From assembly GCA_026874595.1 (NCBI GenBank), contig CM049308.1, forward strand, positions 25,844,367-25,908,366: 64,000 bases of DNA, in the 5' to 3' direction. Made by a program: the position numbers and the translations under genes. Below are positions 1-11,231 of the stretch, piece after piece. How positions within the stretch are numbered: the first letter of the stretch is position 1; each line of letters opens with the position of its first letter. The notes beneath the pieces were generated by a model. The model was given only the letters and a program-made list of their open reading frames with translations. It made no database searches and was not told where the DNA came from. The DNA is from Sipunculus nudus (lineage: Eukaryota; Annelida; Sipuncula; Golfingiida; Sipunculidae).

Positions 1-559
1 TCATGTTTGCACAGTGTCCATCTGTTCGTCTGCCTTGGGTTAAACTCACTCATATCTCTGCAGTGATTTGACTAATTCACCTGAAATTCGGCTTGCGTAT
101 ACATCCTGGATAGCTTTTCTGATTTTATGACAGGTGGCGCCACCTACATTCAGGTCTACGCTGCAGACATCCAAGCTCGTATCTCGGGAACCGTTTGACC
201 GATTGGGCCATGTGTATAGTTCTCACATAGCTCTTTATCATACGCAAAACTGGTGGGGTCACCTGCAACCATTTTTGCTCAGCGTCCATCTGTTTGTCTG
301 CCATGGGCTAAAATCACTCATATACATGTAGTGGTTTGACTTATCTGCCTTAAATTTTGCATATGTATAAAACTTTGACGGCTTTCTGGATTTTGTGGTA
401 GGGGGGCAACCTACATACAAAATTTGGCTGCAGACATCCATGCAAATATGTAACACTTTACTCTATTTCCCCTTGCCACTCAATCCATGCCTCACTTCAC
501 CCATTCCACTCTGATTTAGGCGGATACACGTAGTCGCTTGTCGACTACCCGTATTCTAG
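1..559 (+). mobile_element. Helitron-like (HINE) family A element, 3' portion, cut by window start
   Basis: This is tandem core sequence of family A, closely matching 26538-29218, and it ends in a complete 3' terminus. The terminus has the inverted motif GGCGGATACA near 519-528, a hairpin with 7-bp stems (530-536 and 542-548), then CTAG at 556-559 followed by TT. A GGTGGCGCCACC palindrome lies near 133-146. A hairpin followed by CTAG^T is the known 3' end of Helitrons, and the inverted motif before the hairpin is the Helentron/HINE arrangement. No coding capacity is visible, so the copy is non-autonomous. Confidence 0.7.
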
Positions 560-782
560 TTCAATCTCTAATTTTTTTAACTGTCATAGGTTACTCGGAA
601 CTCCCGGGTTCAACATCAGATGTCAAATAAATGGTTAAAGCCTGGGGACAATTCCTGTACAAACAGGAGAGTGACTCATATAATGGGATTCATATTCACA
701 GAATTATACAAAACTTTGTAATTATATGACATAAAAAACAGCCTATGTTCTTCCCCATCGAATGCAATAAATACGTGTGTGC

Positions 783-799
783 GGGGGGGGGGGGGGGGG
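783..799. repeat. poly-G tract
   Basis: An uninterrupted run of about 17 G. The flanking 560-960 is AT-rich and shows nothing else that can be assigned. Confidence 0.9.
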
Positions 800-969
800 A
801 AGCTAAGGATACAAAGAAGTAATTAAAAGCAACTGGTTGGTTTATTCATTTAATATCAAGCTTAAACTGCTTAAGTGCATAGCATACTAAATATGTTGTA
901 TGTTAAAATAAAAAAAAAACATATAAAAACAAGAAACAGAGCTTTTATTAAGAAATGATATACAAAGAA

Positions 970-1061
970 AAATGAAACGTATCGTCAATACGTATCGGTA
1001 TCGAATTGACTGTATCGCAATACGTATTGTACCGGAAGAGGCGGACCGATACCCAGCCCTA
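970..1061 (-). repeat. possible hAT-type MITE terminus
   Basis: Repeated CGTATCG/CGATAC words end at 1046-1061. On the minus strand the end reads like the GGGCTGGGTATCGG termini seen in many animal hAT-like MITEs. No partner terminus or TSD was found, so this is only suggestive. Confidence 0.25.
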
Positions 1062-1212
1062 ATATATATATACTTTAAGGCACTATGTTCTGTTCAACGA
1101 CATTACATATAATTCCTAACCTTTGTAATTTTCCAGGTTATAAAACATCGAGAAAAGAAGACTACAAAAAGCCCCAAATAATTTGAAATTTCAGGTACCA
1201 CAGACGTAACAT

Positions 1213-1452
1213 ATATGGGTTTATGTGTGGAAACAGACGCACAAACGGACGCTGGTCAGAGAGGAAAGGTCAGAGGTCAAGGCTAATTGGTTAGGCACCA
1301 GTTAACATGTGACCCGATAATTGGTGCAAGTTTCGGAAAAATCCATCAAGAAGTCTCAGAGGAGATATCCTCGGAAACGAACCGCGGCGGCGGCGGCGGA
1401 ACCCGGTCAAAAACATAGTATCCGCAAAACTTCGTTTCGGCGGATGCAATAA
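1213..1452 (-). mobile_element. Helitron-like family A, 5' end fragment
   Basis: On the minus strand this matches the first ~240 bp of the family A elements at 26538 and 28041. It includes the 5' palindrome (GTATCCGC ... GCGGATAC around 1418-1445) and a GCC/CGG trinucleotide run near 1383-1399. Similarity stops near 1213, before the tandem core, so it is a truncated 5' piece in the opposite orientation to the copy at 1-559. Confidence 0.65.
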
Positions 1453-2189
1453 CTTTAAAATAGCCAATACGATACCACCAATTCGTATAAGTAGTCGAAC
1501 ATATTAGTATAACCCACGTGTTAAATGGCTGTATATCCCAACGCCTACATTATTGATTTATGATTCATAAATAACAGCATGAATAATATTGTTATCAACT
1601 ATAAACCCAGAAAGTTATAATGAAGTCATTTTATGCAAAATTAACATTTCAAATCTCCATTGGTTCTGAAAAGTTTGACAACAGAATACAAAAAGCAAGG
1701 TGTAAAACTACAATAACTGACGGGGTTATCTGGGTACTTGCATGAGTATGCGTTCTTTTCAATTAAACGATACCACCCTTCAGTGCGGCTGTACTGTAAT
1801 GTCCAGGGCACTGAAATGTACAACAATTTCAGGAGACGGCTTGTACATTTCAGTATCACAGCTGGTCTTGTTTACCTGACGGTGCTTTAATGACGTGTGT
1901 GCAAGATAAATGTTATTTACCTATTCCAAGGGGTATGCGTCTTCTTTCTGTTCTTATAAACTATTACACCATGCATTTTTCCATACCGATTATATTGGTA
2001 CAGATTATATTTATAAATTTTTTAATAGAGTTCAAAATTCTATCCCATAATTTGTAATATTGAGTTCATCAGATATGCTTAAAAACTTACTAAACACTGT
2101 AACTTAACATAAAAACATTTAATTCAATAATGCAGTTAGGCGGTCAGGTCCTTCGCATAAATGGTTGTCCGTCAGGCCCACACCTAAGA
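1453..2189. other. unassigned AT-rich DNA
   Basis: I see no feature I can support here. Short open frames have no recognisable motifs. Confidence 0.5.
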
Positions 2190-2838
2190 AATCTTGCGCG
2201 TGTGTTCACTGAATCGACAAGACAGTTTGTCTGCGTTTTACCGTCGATCCTTTCAATCATTGAAACAAGTATGGTAATATTATATTCAAAACTATTTCGC
2301 CTCAGAGACGCTTTGACATGCGGTAAGATCGGGCTTTCCCGCTAGAAGATTTTGATCTGTTTGCTTCTTCAATATAGTTATGCGAGACCACGACTGGAAC
2401 TCCTTCACCCAAACACAGTTTCACATTGTTGGTCAGCAATCATGTCTTTTAACTTTGTAAAACTTTGTTTAATGGACCGAAGAAGAGAATCTGGAATAAT
2501 TCTGATTTGGTCCGGCTGATTACCACCGCACGGCGAAACCGCATCATAATGGCGGTGTCAGCGTCTCAGGCATGTTCGTTAATAATCGTAACATCAGAGC
2601 TTAGAGCTTACTGTATCTGTTGTGAGCCGAAATCAGCAGAGCTTGCTTGTTATGTAGATGGCTGGCGCAGTTTGAATTTATTTTTACAAAATATTGGCTG
2701 AGAATATCTTTATTTGTAGTTTAAATCTGCTTTGAATCCGACTTTCCGCCGTATTCCGTGCATTAAATATAATTCAGTTTTCGAAGCCTAATTCCGTTTT
2801 TCCGTCCGTTTTTCCATTAAAACGAAAAACGGGGCTCT
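2190..2838 (-). mobile_element. truncated non-autonomous hAT derivative
   Basis: The right edge carries the terminal motif that is AGAGCCCCG... on the minus strand, ending at 2838, plus the AACGGACGG/CGGAAAAACGGAAT block of the hAT elements at 44339 and 50202. Internally, 2190-2460 is the reverse complement of about 45240-45530, which includes a remnant of the transposase N-terminus. No second terminus is visible near 2190, so the copy is truncated. Confidence 0.6.
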
Positions 2839-2951
2839 AGTCAAGGTCACTCAAAATTTAGTTTGAAAAAGGTTTGTCAAACATTTTGGACTACTGACCC
2901 AACAAGAATCGACTACAGCTGTCAGTCTGGGGAAATATATATATGCTTTTC

Positions 2952-3442
2952 CTTTTTTATGCCCCCGCCACAAAGTGGCCGGGGCATATAGTTTAACCCA
3001 TGTCCGTAATTCCGTCATTCCGAACTGAAACAGTTGTACGGATTTTTTTTCAAAATGTCTGCAGATATTGGCCTGATTTATGGTGTGTCGGCAGATAATA
3101 AACAGTTACAGATCGAGTTCGCGTTTCGTCCCGGCTGAACTACTTTTGACCGTTTTACGGCTCCTAAACATAGAAAATTTCATGAAAAATAAAAAATTTT
3201 TATGAAAAATGTAAATGTATGGACTTTTTTTTCACAAAGCCTGCAGATACTGGCCTGATTTTTGGTGTGTTTCTTGATAATGACCCGTTACTGATCGAGT
3301 TTGCATTGTGTCCAGGTTGACCTATATTTGACCTTATGACAGCTCCTGAACTTAAATTTTTACTTAAAAATTTTTACAAAATTTAACAAAGATTTCTAAT
3401 TTGCTCAAGGCGGGGGCATTCATGTCGTTCCGACACTTTTAG
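2952..3442 (+). mobile_element. Helitron-like (HINE) family B element, short copy
   Basis: The 5' motif ATGCCCCCGCC (2959-2969) is followed by a second inverted arm (GGCCGGGGCAT), then about two core units. The exact inverted motif GGCGGGGGCAT follows at 3409-3419, then a hairpin (TGTCG-TTC-CGACA, 3423-3435) and TTAG/T at the 3' edge. Other copies end in CTAG. It has no coding region. Compare copies at 20929, 57168 and 63556. Confidence 0.75.
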
Positions 3443-3811
3443 TTTATTGTTATAGGTTCTGCCGAACTAGGCCCGGAGAGAAAAAAAAATCAAGTAAGAA
3501 AAACAGGCCATGCTCAGTAAGTGATTTACTTGCATGCTGGCACTATTTTCATACTAATCTGTGTATAGGAATATCCTAAAAACCAACGACTGAGGAAACA
3601 AAGGAAGTCGCTAAATGTTCAAATATTAATGTAGACAAGGTTTACGCACTAGTGCATTTTTATTATGAGTACTGCGTCTACTTTACCAAAAGACAACTAA
3701 TTTTAAAGATATGCTGTGTAAAACGACTGTAGCATGTACACAGGGCCTTTGGTTGAACACTGCAAATATTATTTGCAGATGATTACTATTGTTATAGGTG
3801 CTCTTTTTATT

Positions 3812-4518
3812 GTGTGACACGGGCGTAACTCGTGTTGTGACACCCTCGCCGGGCCGTTTGTTACATTCTATGTTTCATCCGTACTGGTTGAACTCTCGTT
3901 GTCATGCTAGCCTTGGGCTTTCTCGCCTGGTCATGAGTCACGTGTGGCTCCTGGTATGTAGATGCACACACAGCGATGTTCTTCTAGATGATTCATGTAA
4001 CGCGTGTTTACTGTGTTGTTTAAGATCTTTTAGACTGTTCGAGAAGCGGAAAATTCTCGGCTTGGGGTGAAGAGTATATAAAAGGGCTGTGTTTTGTAGC
4101 CGAGAGAGAGCAGCAGAGAAGATTTCCAGCGGACGCAGAAGCGTGTGTCAGTTTCTGGGACCTTATCCGACGAGTGCGGCAATTATAGATTTTCTTCAGG
4201 CTTTCTCCTGGATCTTGTGCATTTGGAATTCAGTTTACTTTCTGGATAGTTACAGGAGCATTACACTGGACTGTCATTCTCCGAGAGTACACATTTAAAG
4301 CACTTATCGTTGTGACGGTGGTGGTATTCAGGTACTGGGCACTTTGTGTATTTTACTGTGTGACTGTATTGCTTTGTTGTTATGCCGCTGTTTTACTGTA
4401 TTGATTTAGAATATTGTAATGTTAGGGTTGTTTTAAGAATAAATTATGGATATTTTAACAAAAACCCACTGACTTATTTATTCATTCCCCTAGACATTTC
4501 ACGCTGCCTAGTGTTACA
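3812..4518 (+). promoter_or_regulatory. LTR-like segment with TATA box and poly(A) signal
   Basis: The segment begins near TGTGACAC and ends near GTGTTACA, roughly inverted ends of the TG...CA type typical of LTRs. A strong TATA box (TATATAAAAGGG, ~4074-4085) and an AATAAA at about 4438-4443 give the promoter and poly(A) order expected in an LTR. I found no convincing flanking direct repeat, no second copy and no adjacent pol. A solo or partial LTR is the best guess; an ordinary promoter is an alternative. Confidence 0.35.
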
Positions 4519-4519
4519 G

Positions 4520-7380
4520 AATCTGATTTTTTTATCTCCATTGCAAAATTTGTGTTCATCACGCATACTTGATCTGTTTATATTTGGTTCCGTAACACTA
4601 TATATCTGTTTATGTGTTTCTTATGCTATATTTATATACATATTTTTACTGAAATTTGAACCCAAAGATGATGTAGACATGACGTGCACATCTTCAGAGG
4701 CTGGGAACAGGACCTTGGTAACTAATTCCTTTACCACTTTGTAGTTAAATAAACATAAATAAAGTTCTGACAGTTAAATAAAATATATACAAATGTTTTA
4801 TATGCATATCATAAGGCTGTTTTAATGGTAGAATAGACCTTCCGTGACCTTTCCATTATCATTATGTTGTAATATTACTTAATCAAACAAATATCTATTA
4901 ATTCTTGAAAATCTTTGTTCAATATCGTGATATATTCACAGACTCCAGTTATGCCAGATTTGTTACATTTATGGACGTATCGTGCCAATGAATCTTCAAC
5001 AGTGGCAATGGTGCAGGGCCACAAGATCCAAAGCAACTACATTTGAACACTAGCTCAAGGAGCCTGGATGGCTAATGACGTATAACACTTTGTATTTCTT
5101 CTTTTTACTTGTGTGTGTGTCAAAGTATATTTTCAGGGAGGTATTAAGAGTTTTTTTTACATCATGATCCCCAAAATGTTTTTAAACACATTGTTTTAAA
5201 CACATTTTCTGGTACCATTCATGCTGTTAAGGTTTTATTTTCGCTTCAAAGCCTATCTGTTTGACTTCAGGTCATGTACACGTTCGTGCACGTTCGTGTA
5301 TAAATTATTTTAACTATTTACATGGCTTTTCAGAAGTTTGCTTAACTGAAGAAAGAACCTTTCCTTGAGTGGTTTTTCAAACATGCATGCTATTAGTATT
5401 GTCCACTCACATCAAACCAAAACACTGTTTCCATATTATCAGCAGCATTTCCTCCGCAGCATATCCTCTAACTAAATAATAACAGTTACTGATTTTGTTA
5501 TATGAATACTATTTAATGTTTCAAGTGCATATATATGACTGATATAAATATACCAGTATATAATTATTTACAGGTTATAAATGCATATTGCTGATTGAGG
5601 GCAACAAAGACAGAGGATTGAGGTGCATGTAATGGATGATTTCACATCTTCATCAATAATTATGTCACCCCAGAATGCAAGCTTACAATGTAGAGTATTT
5701 AGATGGTTTTGTAATCAGATGTACATACAATCAACATATATCTTAAATATATATGAATAAACATCTCTACATTATAAACCATGTCAGAAAACCATGCAAA
5801 ACTTTAAAAATTAGTACAAATAAACTTAGTGTCAGTACACTAACAGAAAATTATAGATTTAACTAAATTGTGTCTATAATAACTGAACAACGAACAAAGC
5901 CTGCAACATGTTAGTATTTGTTTACTTTGCATTTTACATTAGGTGTCTTTTAAGGAATACGACAGAATCGTTGCATCATTCAATTCAGCAGGCGACTGGG
6001 AACACTTTATGTATAAATGATGTACTATACATCGATCCATGTGGGGAGAAACACTGGAAAGTTAACAAAAATCACAGAGTCAAGGAGAGTATACACGAGG
6101 TGTCGAAAACCATGGAGTAGACCAAAGCAGACCAGAGAAGTGCAGAGAAGTGACAACCAAACACGACACACAGCAGGACTACACAGGCTGTGGGATATGT
6201 TTGAAGGTAGCATAGTATAAGAGTACAGTTTAATTTTCCAGTATACAAATTGTTTCATTAATACAAAATGTACAAATTGTTGTATGAAAAGAAATACAGT
6301 AATACTACAGAACTGAAACTGCTTTATCTATAAATTTATAATTCAAGTAACTTATTTCAGGGTTCTACTATTATCAAACTTCTTTACTTTCAGTCTGAAT
6401 TTACATGAATTTTGGCACTTTCGGAGTTCCGAACAATGAAAATATGTCAATTTCTGTTTTCTAATAAAGTTACTGCGTCATTCCGAAAAAAAAATTATGA
6501 GATCAAAATATAGATTTATTTTCATAAGTGTTTTAATCCAGTAAGTTTGTGAGTATAAGTTTTATAGCTGGTAAAATTTGTCTTGTACACTATTTTGGAT
6601 AAACTGCTGATATTGTTAATAAGTTTATAAAACCATATGGTAGTCATCAAATTTATATTACATTCACAGACTACAAGTTTGGTATATGAATATGGCCTCA
6701 ACAATAAAAGTGTTATGTTTCCAGTTTACAGCTTTTAACGAGCCCGGACTTCTTATGCTGTCCAACCAATGTAGACAATAAAAGAAGACAAATAGCACAG
6801 ACTTTACTGGATCCAAGTGGTTAGAAGATAGTTTTTAAAACTTTAGGAGTAATTTTAATGTGTTCATATCTGTATCGTCACCATTTACCTTTTAAAAGAA
6901 TTATTTTTTATCAGTAAAAACTACAGTTTACAGTTATTTCATACTTTTCCCAAGTATTTATATTACTTGATTTTGGGCTATTCACACAGAACCTGGTCAG
7001 AAAAGATCTAATTAAAAACGGGGTTTTAATGATCGAAGTGTATAAAAAATTTCCAGTGTTTCACGAAATGCCAAGAAATATGATATTCTGCTAGATTTTT
7101 TACTGGAAATCTCATTCCCACAGCCTGCATCACATGTAGAAACACTGCGTGAAGAATTACTGTCGTGAGTGTGCTGCAGCAACTGGTGATACAAACTGGG
7201 TAGGTATTTGTTTCAAAATGTGTACCCTGTATCTTTCTTTTGCATGGTAATGTGCAAAACACTTAGGTGCAAGAGGACTCTCTTGGTTGGTTTAGAGGAG
7301 GGGGGGGGGTTGGAGAAGCACCTAATTCGCTTAAATTTTATACAGTAATATAGGTGAGAATATATTAAAGAACAAGACTA
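4520..7380. other. unassigned AT-rich DNA
   Basis: Long AT-rich stretch with only short, low-information open frames. A short segment at about 7127-7197 follows a CAG acceptor-like site and precedes GTAGGT. In one frame it encodes a cysteine-rich word (HCVKNYCREC) but has an in-frame stop, so I do not call it a gene. Confidence 0.4.
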
Positions 7381-7384
7381 TAGG

Positions 7385-7690
7385 TTCTGTAACCAAGGCT
7401 GATACAATAACTTGAGAGCTTTTTCAAAATGGGTCCTGTGACCTAGACCTTTGACCTTAAATCTGAAAACTTACTTTCTTTGAACTTACACAATATAATT
7501 TCGTAACAATCTTTAAAAAGTGGGTCCAGTAAGCTTGTTAAGCAGGAACCTCTAAATCTACAGATATAATCCACTTTGTGCTGGTAAGCCATGTATAAAA
7601 GATGGAAGGTTTGGAATGAAAAGTTTGATTTACAATGCATCCACAATCTTTTAAAATATGTGGGTCCTATGATCTTCACATTTGATCCCG
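7385..7690. repeat. degenerate tandem repeat related to family E
   Basis: Diverged units containing GACCTTTGACCTT and 'TTTTTCAAAATGGGTCC'-type words resemble the family E core at 9239-9655. No terminal structures are visible. Confidence 0.35.
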
Positions 7691-8095
7691 AGACCTAAAA
7701 AAGTAGTTCAGGCAGCATAAAAATGCGGCGGTTACCTCCACAGATAAGAAAAACGTACATTTTCAAACAAAATATTTCAGCTTTATCATGATAAATTCAG
7801 TTACACTGGTGAAGGTAAGTACCGCATGAGAATATTTTCTTTAAGTATTGGCTTGATTATGGTTTACCAATTCTTTTAATACATGGAAGGAGAAGAAAAT
7901 TAGATTCATAATACACCAACTGATACACTGGACACTTTAAAGAAGACTTTTTTAACTAGTCAAATGTTATAATTATATAACCATGAACAGTATTTTCATC
8001 TTGATAGGCACTTTTTAAAATCAGATTTATCATTCTTCTCTATCTTTCATGTTCATGTTTAGTTTATGGTTTTGACAGATACCCTTAACTTACAG

Positions 8096-8395
8096 GTCCA
8101 GGGTGATAACTGCCACTGGGGGTGTCATTACAAATGTACTGGAATGAGATGTTGGTTGGCTGTAATGTAGACAAAAGTCTTTCTTTGTACTGTGTGCAAA
8201 ATTTTTCCACCTACCGCCACTCCAGAAAGACCCATGAGCGCATTTATAAAGAACTGAAAGACACTTTTATTTTAGTGAAGCTGACCACTGGTAGAACGTG
8301 CCAAGGATGCAGAATGCGCTTTAGGAAACCGCCATATAGAAAAGATAAAATTGTACTAAAAAATTGTGAAAATTACTATTCTTACAAAAAATAAT
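8096..8395 (+). pseudogene. exon-like fragment of an unrecognised multi-copy protein family
   Basis: After an acceptor-like CTTACAG, one frame encodes a Cys/His/Trp-rich word (CHWGCHYKC). A second frame, open to 8395, encodes TFILVKLTTGRTCQGCRMRF followed by basic residues. The Cys-Gln-Gly-Cys pattern resembles a segment repeated in uncharacterised, often transposon-associated proteins of molluscs and cnidarians. The two pieces are in different frames and no start or full exon chain can be built. I judge it a decayed TE-like gene piece, with low certainty. Confidence 0.3.
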
Positions 8396-9238
8396 GTAGC
8401 AAAGAAACACAAACAGCTGGCAACAGATCTTATTATGCAAGGGCTGGGTCCTTTAAAGACATCCATCCTTAATCTTGGATATCTTTTGATTCCTCAGGAA
8501 ACAGTGGTATTTTTAACAAGAAGCATACTCTGGAATTGTGCAGAAATGGTGGTATTGTGGAGAAAGGGGATTTATATTGATCACTTTGTCAACAAGGCCA
8601 TCAACAACTCTTAGGTGGAATTTACTTTCATTTACGTATTTAGTAATGATCAACTTGTTTTACATGGTTTTGGGCCATAATAAGTTTAAAGTGGCTTTTA
8701 TGGGATTCTAATTAAAACAGAATGCGTTTCGTAATAGTTGGTTTGATTATAAAAACGTCATGCGGACTTATGAAAAAAAATTTGCTCATATAACATTTTA
8801 TCATGAAGATGAAAGCCAATACCACTTACAGTTTATGTTTCACGATGCAAGACAGAGAGTCAGTGGCATGTTAATTTGTCAACTTTGGGCAATGATTTAT
8901 ATTGTGCATACCACAATCAATACAACAGGTACAACTTTTTGGTCAATAAACATCTGATTTTTACCTTATTACTCCTGTTTATACCGTATAAAAGTTAATG
9001 TATGGCTTCTATTTCATTATCCAATGGTGTGTCCATAATTGTGCACTTAGTGATGATAGAATTTTTGCTCAAGAGGAGATATATTCTCCCCATTACACAG
9101 TTTCTGATCAACACCGTAAGTTTTTACAGTTGGTGCTCCATCACAACCAGTTTTGTGGATCCAGTTTTATCTGCTGTGAAGCCTAATTAGCCACTTTCAA
9201 GTAACTTAACAACCAATTCTATTTATTTAGCCAAATTT

Positions 9239-9655
9239 GCAAGATGAAAGGTTTTGGTCCAACCGTTTGGCCCAAGATGGGTCCACAAGCTTTTTCAAAA
9301 AGTGGGCCCTGTGGAAATGACCTTTGACCCTGTGACCTCAAAATCGATAGGGTTCTTCATCTATGAGTGGGTGAGCCATATTTGCAAGATGAAAGGTTTT
9401 GGTCAAACTTTTTTTTTAAATGGGTGCACAAGTTTTCTTTTCAAGATGTTGGTCCTTTTGTTGTGACCTTTGACCCCATGACTTCAAAACCGATAGGGTT
9501 CTTCGTTTATGGGTGGATGAGCCATATGTGCAAGATGAAAGGTTTTGGTCACACGGTTTGGCTTGAAATCGATCAACAAGCCAATTCCAGACGGAGGGAC
9601 GCACGAACGGAGGAGATAATATATCCCTCTCGCAACGCGTTGTGAGGGGATAAAA
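9239..9655 (-). mobile_element. Helitron-like family E, 5' part and core
   Basis: Three units of about 145 bp start with CAAGATGAAAGGTTTTGG at about 9239, 9387 and 9531. The right edge (9621-9655) is a palindromic terminus, ATCCCCTCAC...GAGAGGGAT on the minus strand, of the type that begins families B and C. Units contain TGACCTTTGACCC. No 3' hairpin or CTAG is seen at the left edge, so the copy is probably truncated. Confidence 0.5.
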
Positions 9656-9665
9656 AATAAATAGA

Positions 9666-10366
9666 CGTACGTCTCTCTCAAAGTCCTGAGATAACTGCAA
9701 GAATCTTTCGCCGGCCCTACGACCAAATATATGCTAGAATATATAATACCACAGACGCAATAAATAAACATCATGTAATTTGCATTGTCAAGTTCCTTGG
9801 AGATGGGGAATGGTTTTGCCCTTGCTGTATTGTTAACGGAAGCAATAAACGGTCTGCCAGGAGAACTGGGCGACAAGGGTTTAAGAAAGGACACACCTGC
9901 ACTGACCATGTACAGGAATACTCCCATGCACTTGCCTGGAATGGGCTGATACACATGGTCCGAGTGGATACAGAGAGAGGGAAACGGACCCAGTCATGAT
10001 GGCTTGGTGGCGCTATGATATACCATTGTCAGACTTACGGGTGGTATATATCAGAATTTCTTATTCATACATTATAAATAATATTACATGAGACTATATT
10101 TTGAAACCTCATTGTACACTCATCTTAGCCATATAATGAAGTTTGATTTAAATAAATAGTCATTATGCTGAAACTAAAACATTCACATGAAAACCGAAAT
10201 CTGATATAAGTATTCATCCATGGACATATGCTTGATTTAAAACAACCCAAAGTACTGTATAGAGACACTGCTGCCATCACGAGTGGTTATTGATTCATTG
10301 TGTCTGCTGGTAGATATATATACTTCAGGCATGTTGTTAAGTAAACTCTCTTATATGTATTTCCAG
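9666..10366. other. unassigned DNA with an uncertain coding-like patch
   Basis: Both strands have open frames at about 9780-10000. The longest, on the minus strand, partly overlaps family E repeat sequence and is therefore not credible as a gene. I recognise nothing in either strand. Confidence 0.3.
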
Positions 10367-10910
10367 CAATTTATCGTTACCTCAGCCCTTCACATAGTTC
10401 GCAACAGAACTACAAACACCTGGGGATTTCCAGGCCACCCAGGCCACAACATTGCCTTGGATTTGCTATGTGAACATAGCAACAATGAATTCAGAGGTAT
10501 GTAAATCATAAAACCATGGGTGCTGAATATAGTCTAATGTATTATCATGTAAACAACTTTATACTTAACAATGCCTCCAAAAACATATCTTATATATTAA
10601 TAAATATGAGGCTATATGTGTCCTAAATATGTATGCGCCTAAAAAATGCAGTGTTTTATGCCGGGTATATTTTACACACATGTTACACCAACTCCTGAAT
10701 GCTAGACTTTAAGATATTTCTTTGTTAATTTTCATCAGACTACCTTGGACAATGTCATGGACAATACAGCCAAAATCAAGTGCAGAGTTCCTCTCACACT
10801 GTTGGCAGCTTAAGAGAGTGTACTCCAAAGAGGTGGCAGGCACTTACATCAGACGAGCAGGCACTTGCATCAGACGAGGAAAACCGAGGCGCCCGAAGAC
10901 ATACGCCAAA
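10367..10910 (+). pseudogene. two exon-like segments of a TE-like or DUF6589-like protein
   Basis: Exon 1 (10367-10496) is preceded by TTCCAG and followed by GTATGT. Exon 2 (10739-10910) is preceded by TCATCAG and followed by GTAAGT. Exon 1 ends in phase 1 and exon 2 begins with two bases that complete the codon, leaving the frame open throughout. Exon 1 encodes TNTWGFPGHPGHNIALDLL followed by CEHSNN. This resembles the 'N(I/L)xxDLxxEHxN' segment near the end of DUF6589-type multi-copy proteins of marine invertebrates; that comparison is from memory. I see no start or stop exon. It may be a live gene extending over introns I could not resolve, or a remnant. Confidence 0.4.
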
Positions 10911-11017
10911 GTAAGTAACACTTTACACAGCATACAATATATTGTCTTCAGACAAGTATTTTTAATGAAAATGTGTACATGAGTCTGGTATTTGAAACTT
11001 AATTATACATCGAGGAA

Positions 11018-11231
11018 TTTAAAGTGACACACTGCAATGTAGATTGTGCTTTAAAATGACACACTGCTGTGTAGAATGTGATTTAATGTGACGCATTGCT
11101 GATTTAAAGTTACACCCTGCTATGTAGATTGTTATTTAAAGTCACACATTGCTAATTAGATTGCGATTTAAAGTGACACATTGCTATGTAGATTGTGATT
11201 TAAAGTGACACACTGTAATGTTGATTGTTCT
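11018..11231. repeat. minisatellite, ~32-bp unit, about 6.5 copies
   Basis: Copies of TTTAAAGTGACACACTGC... begin near 11018, 11050, 11083 (short), 11103, 11135, 11167 and 11199, with moderate divergence. Confidence 0.85.

Noticed and set aside
9484-9954. 156-codon minus-strand open frame
   Set aside because: Its second half runs through family E tandem repeat and the element's 5' terminus, and no motif is present.
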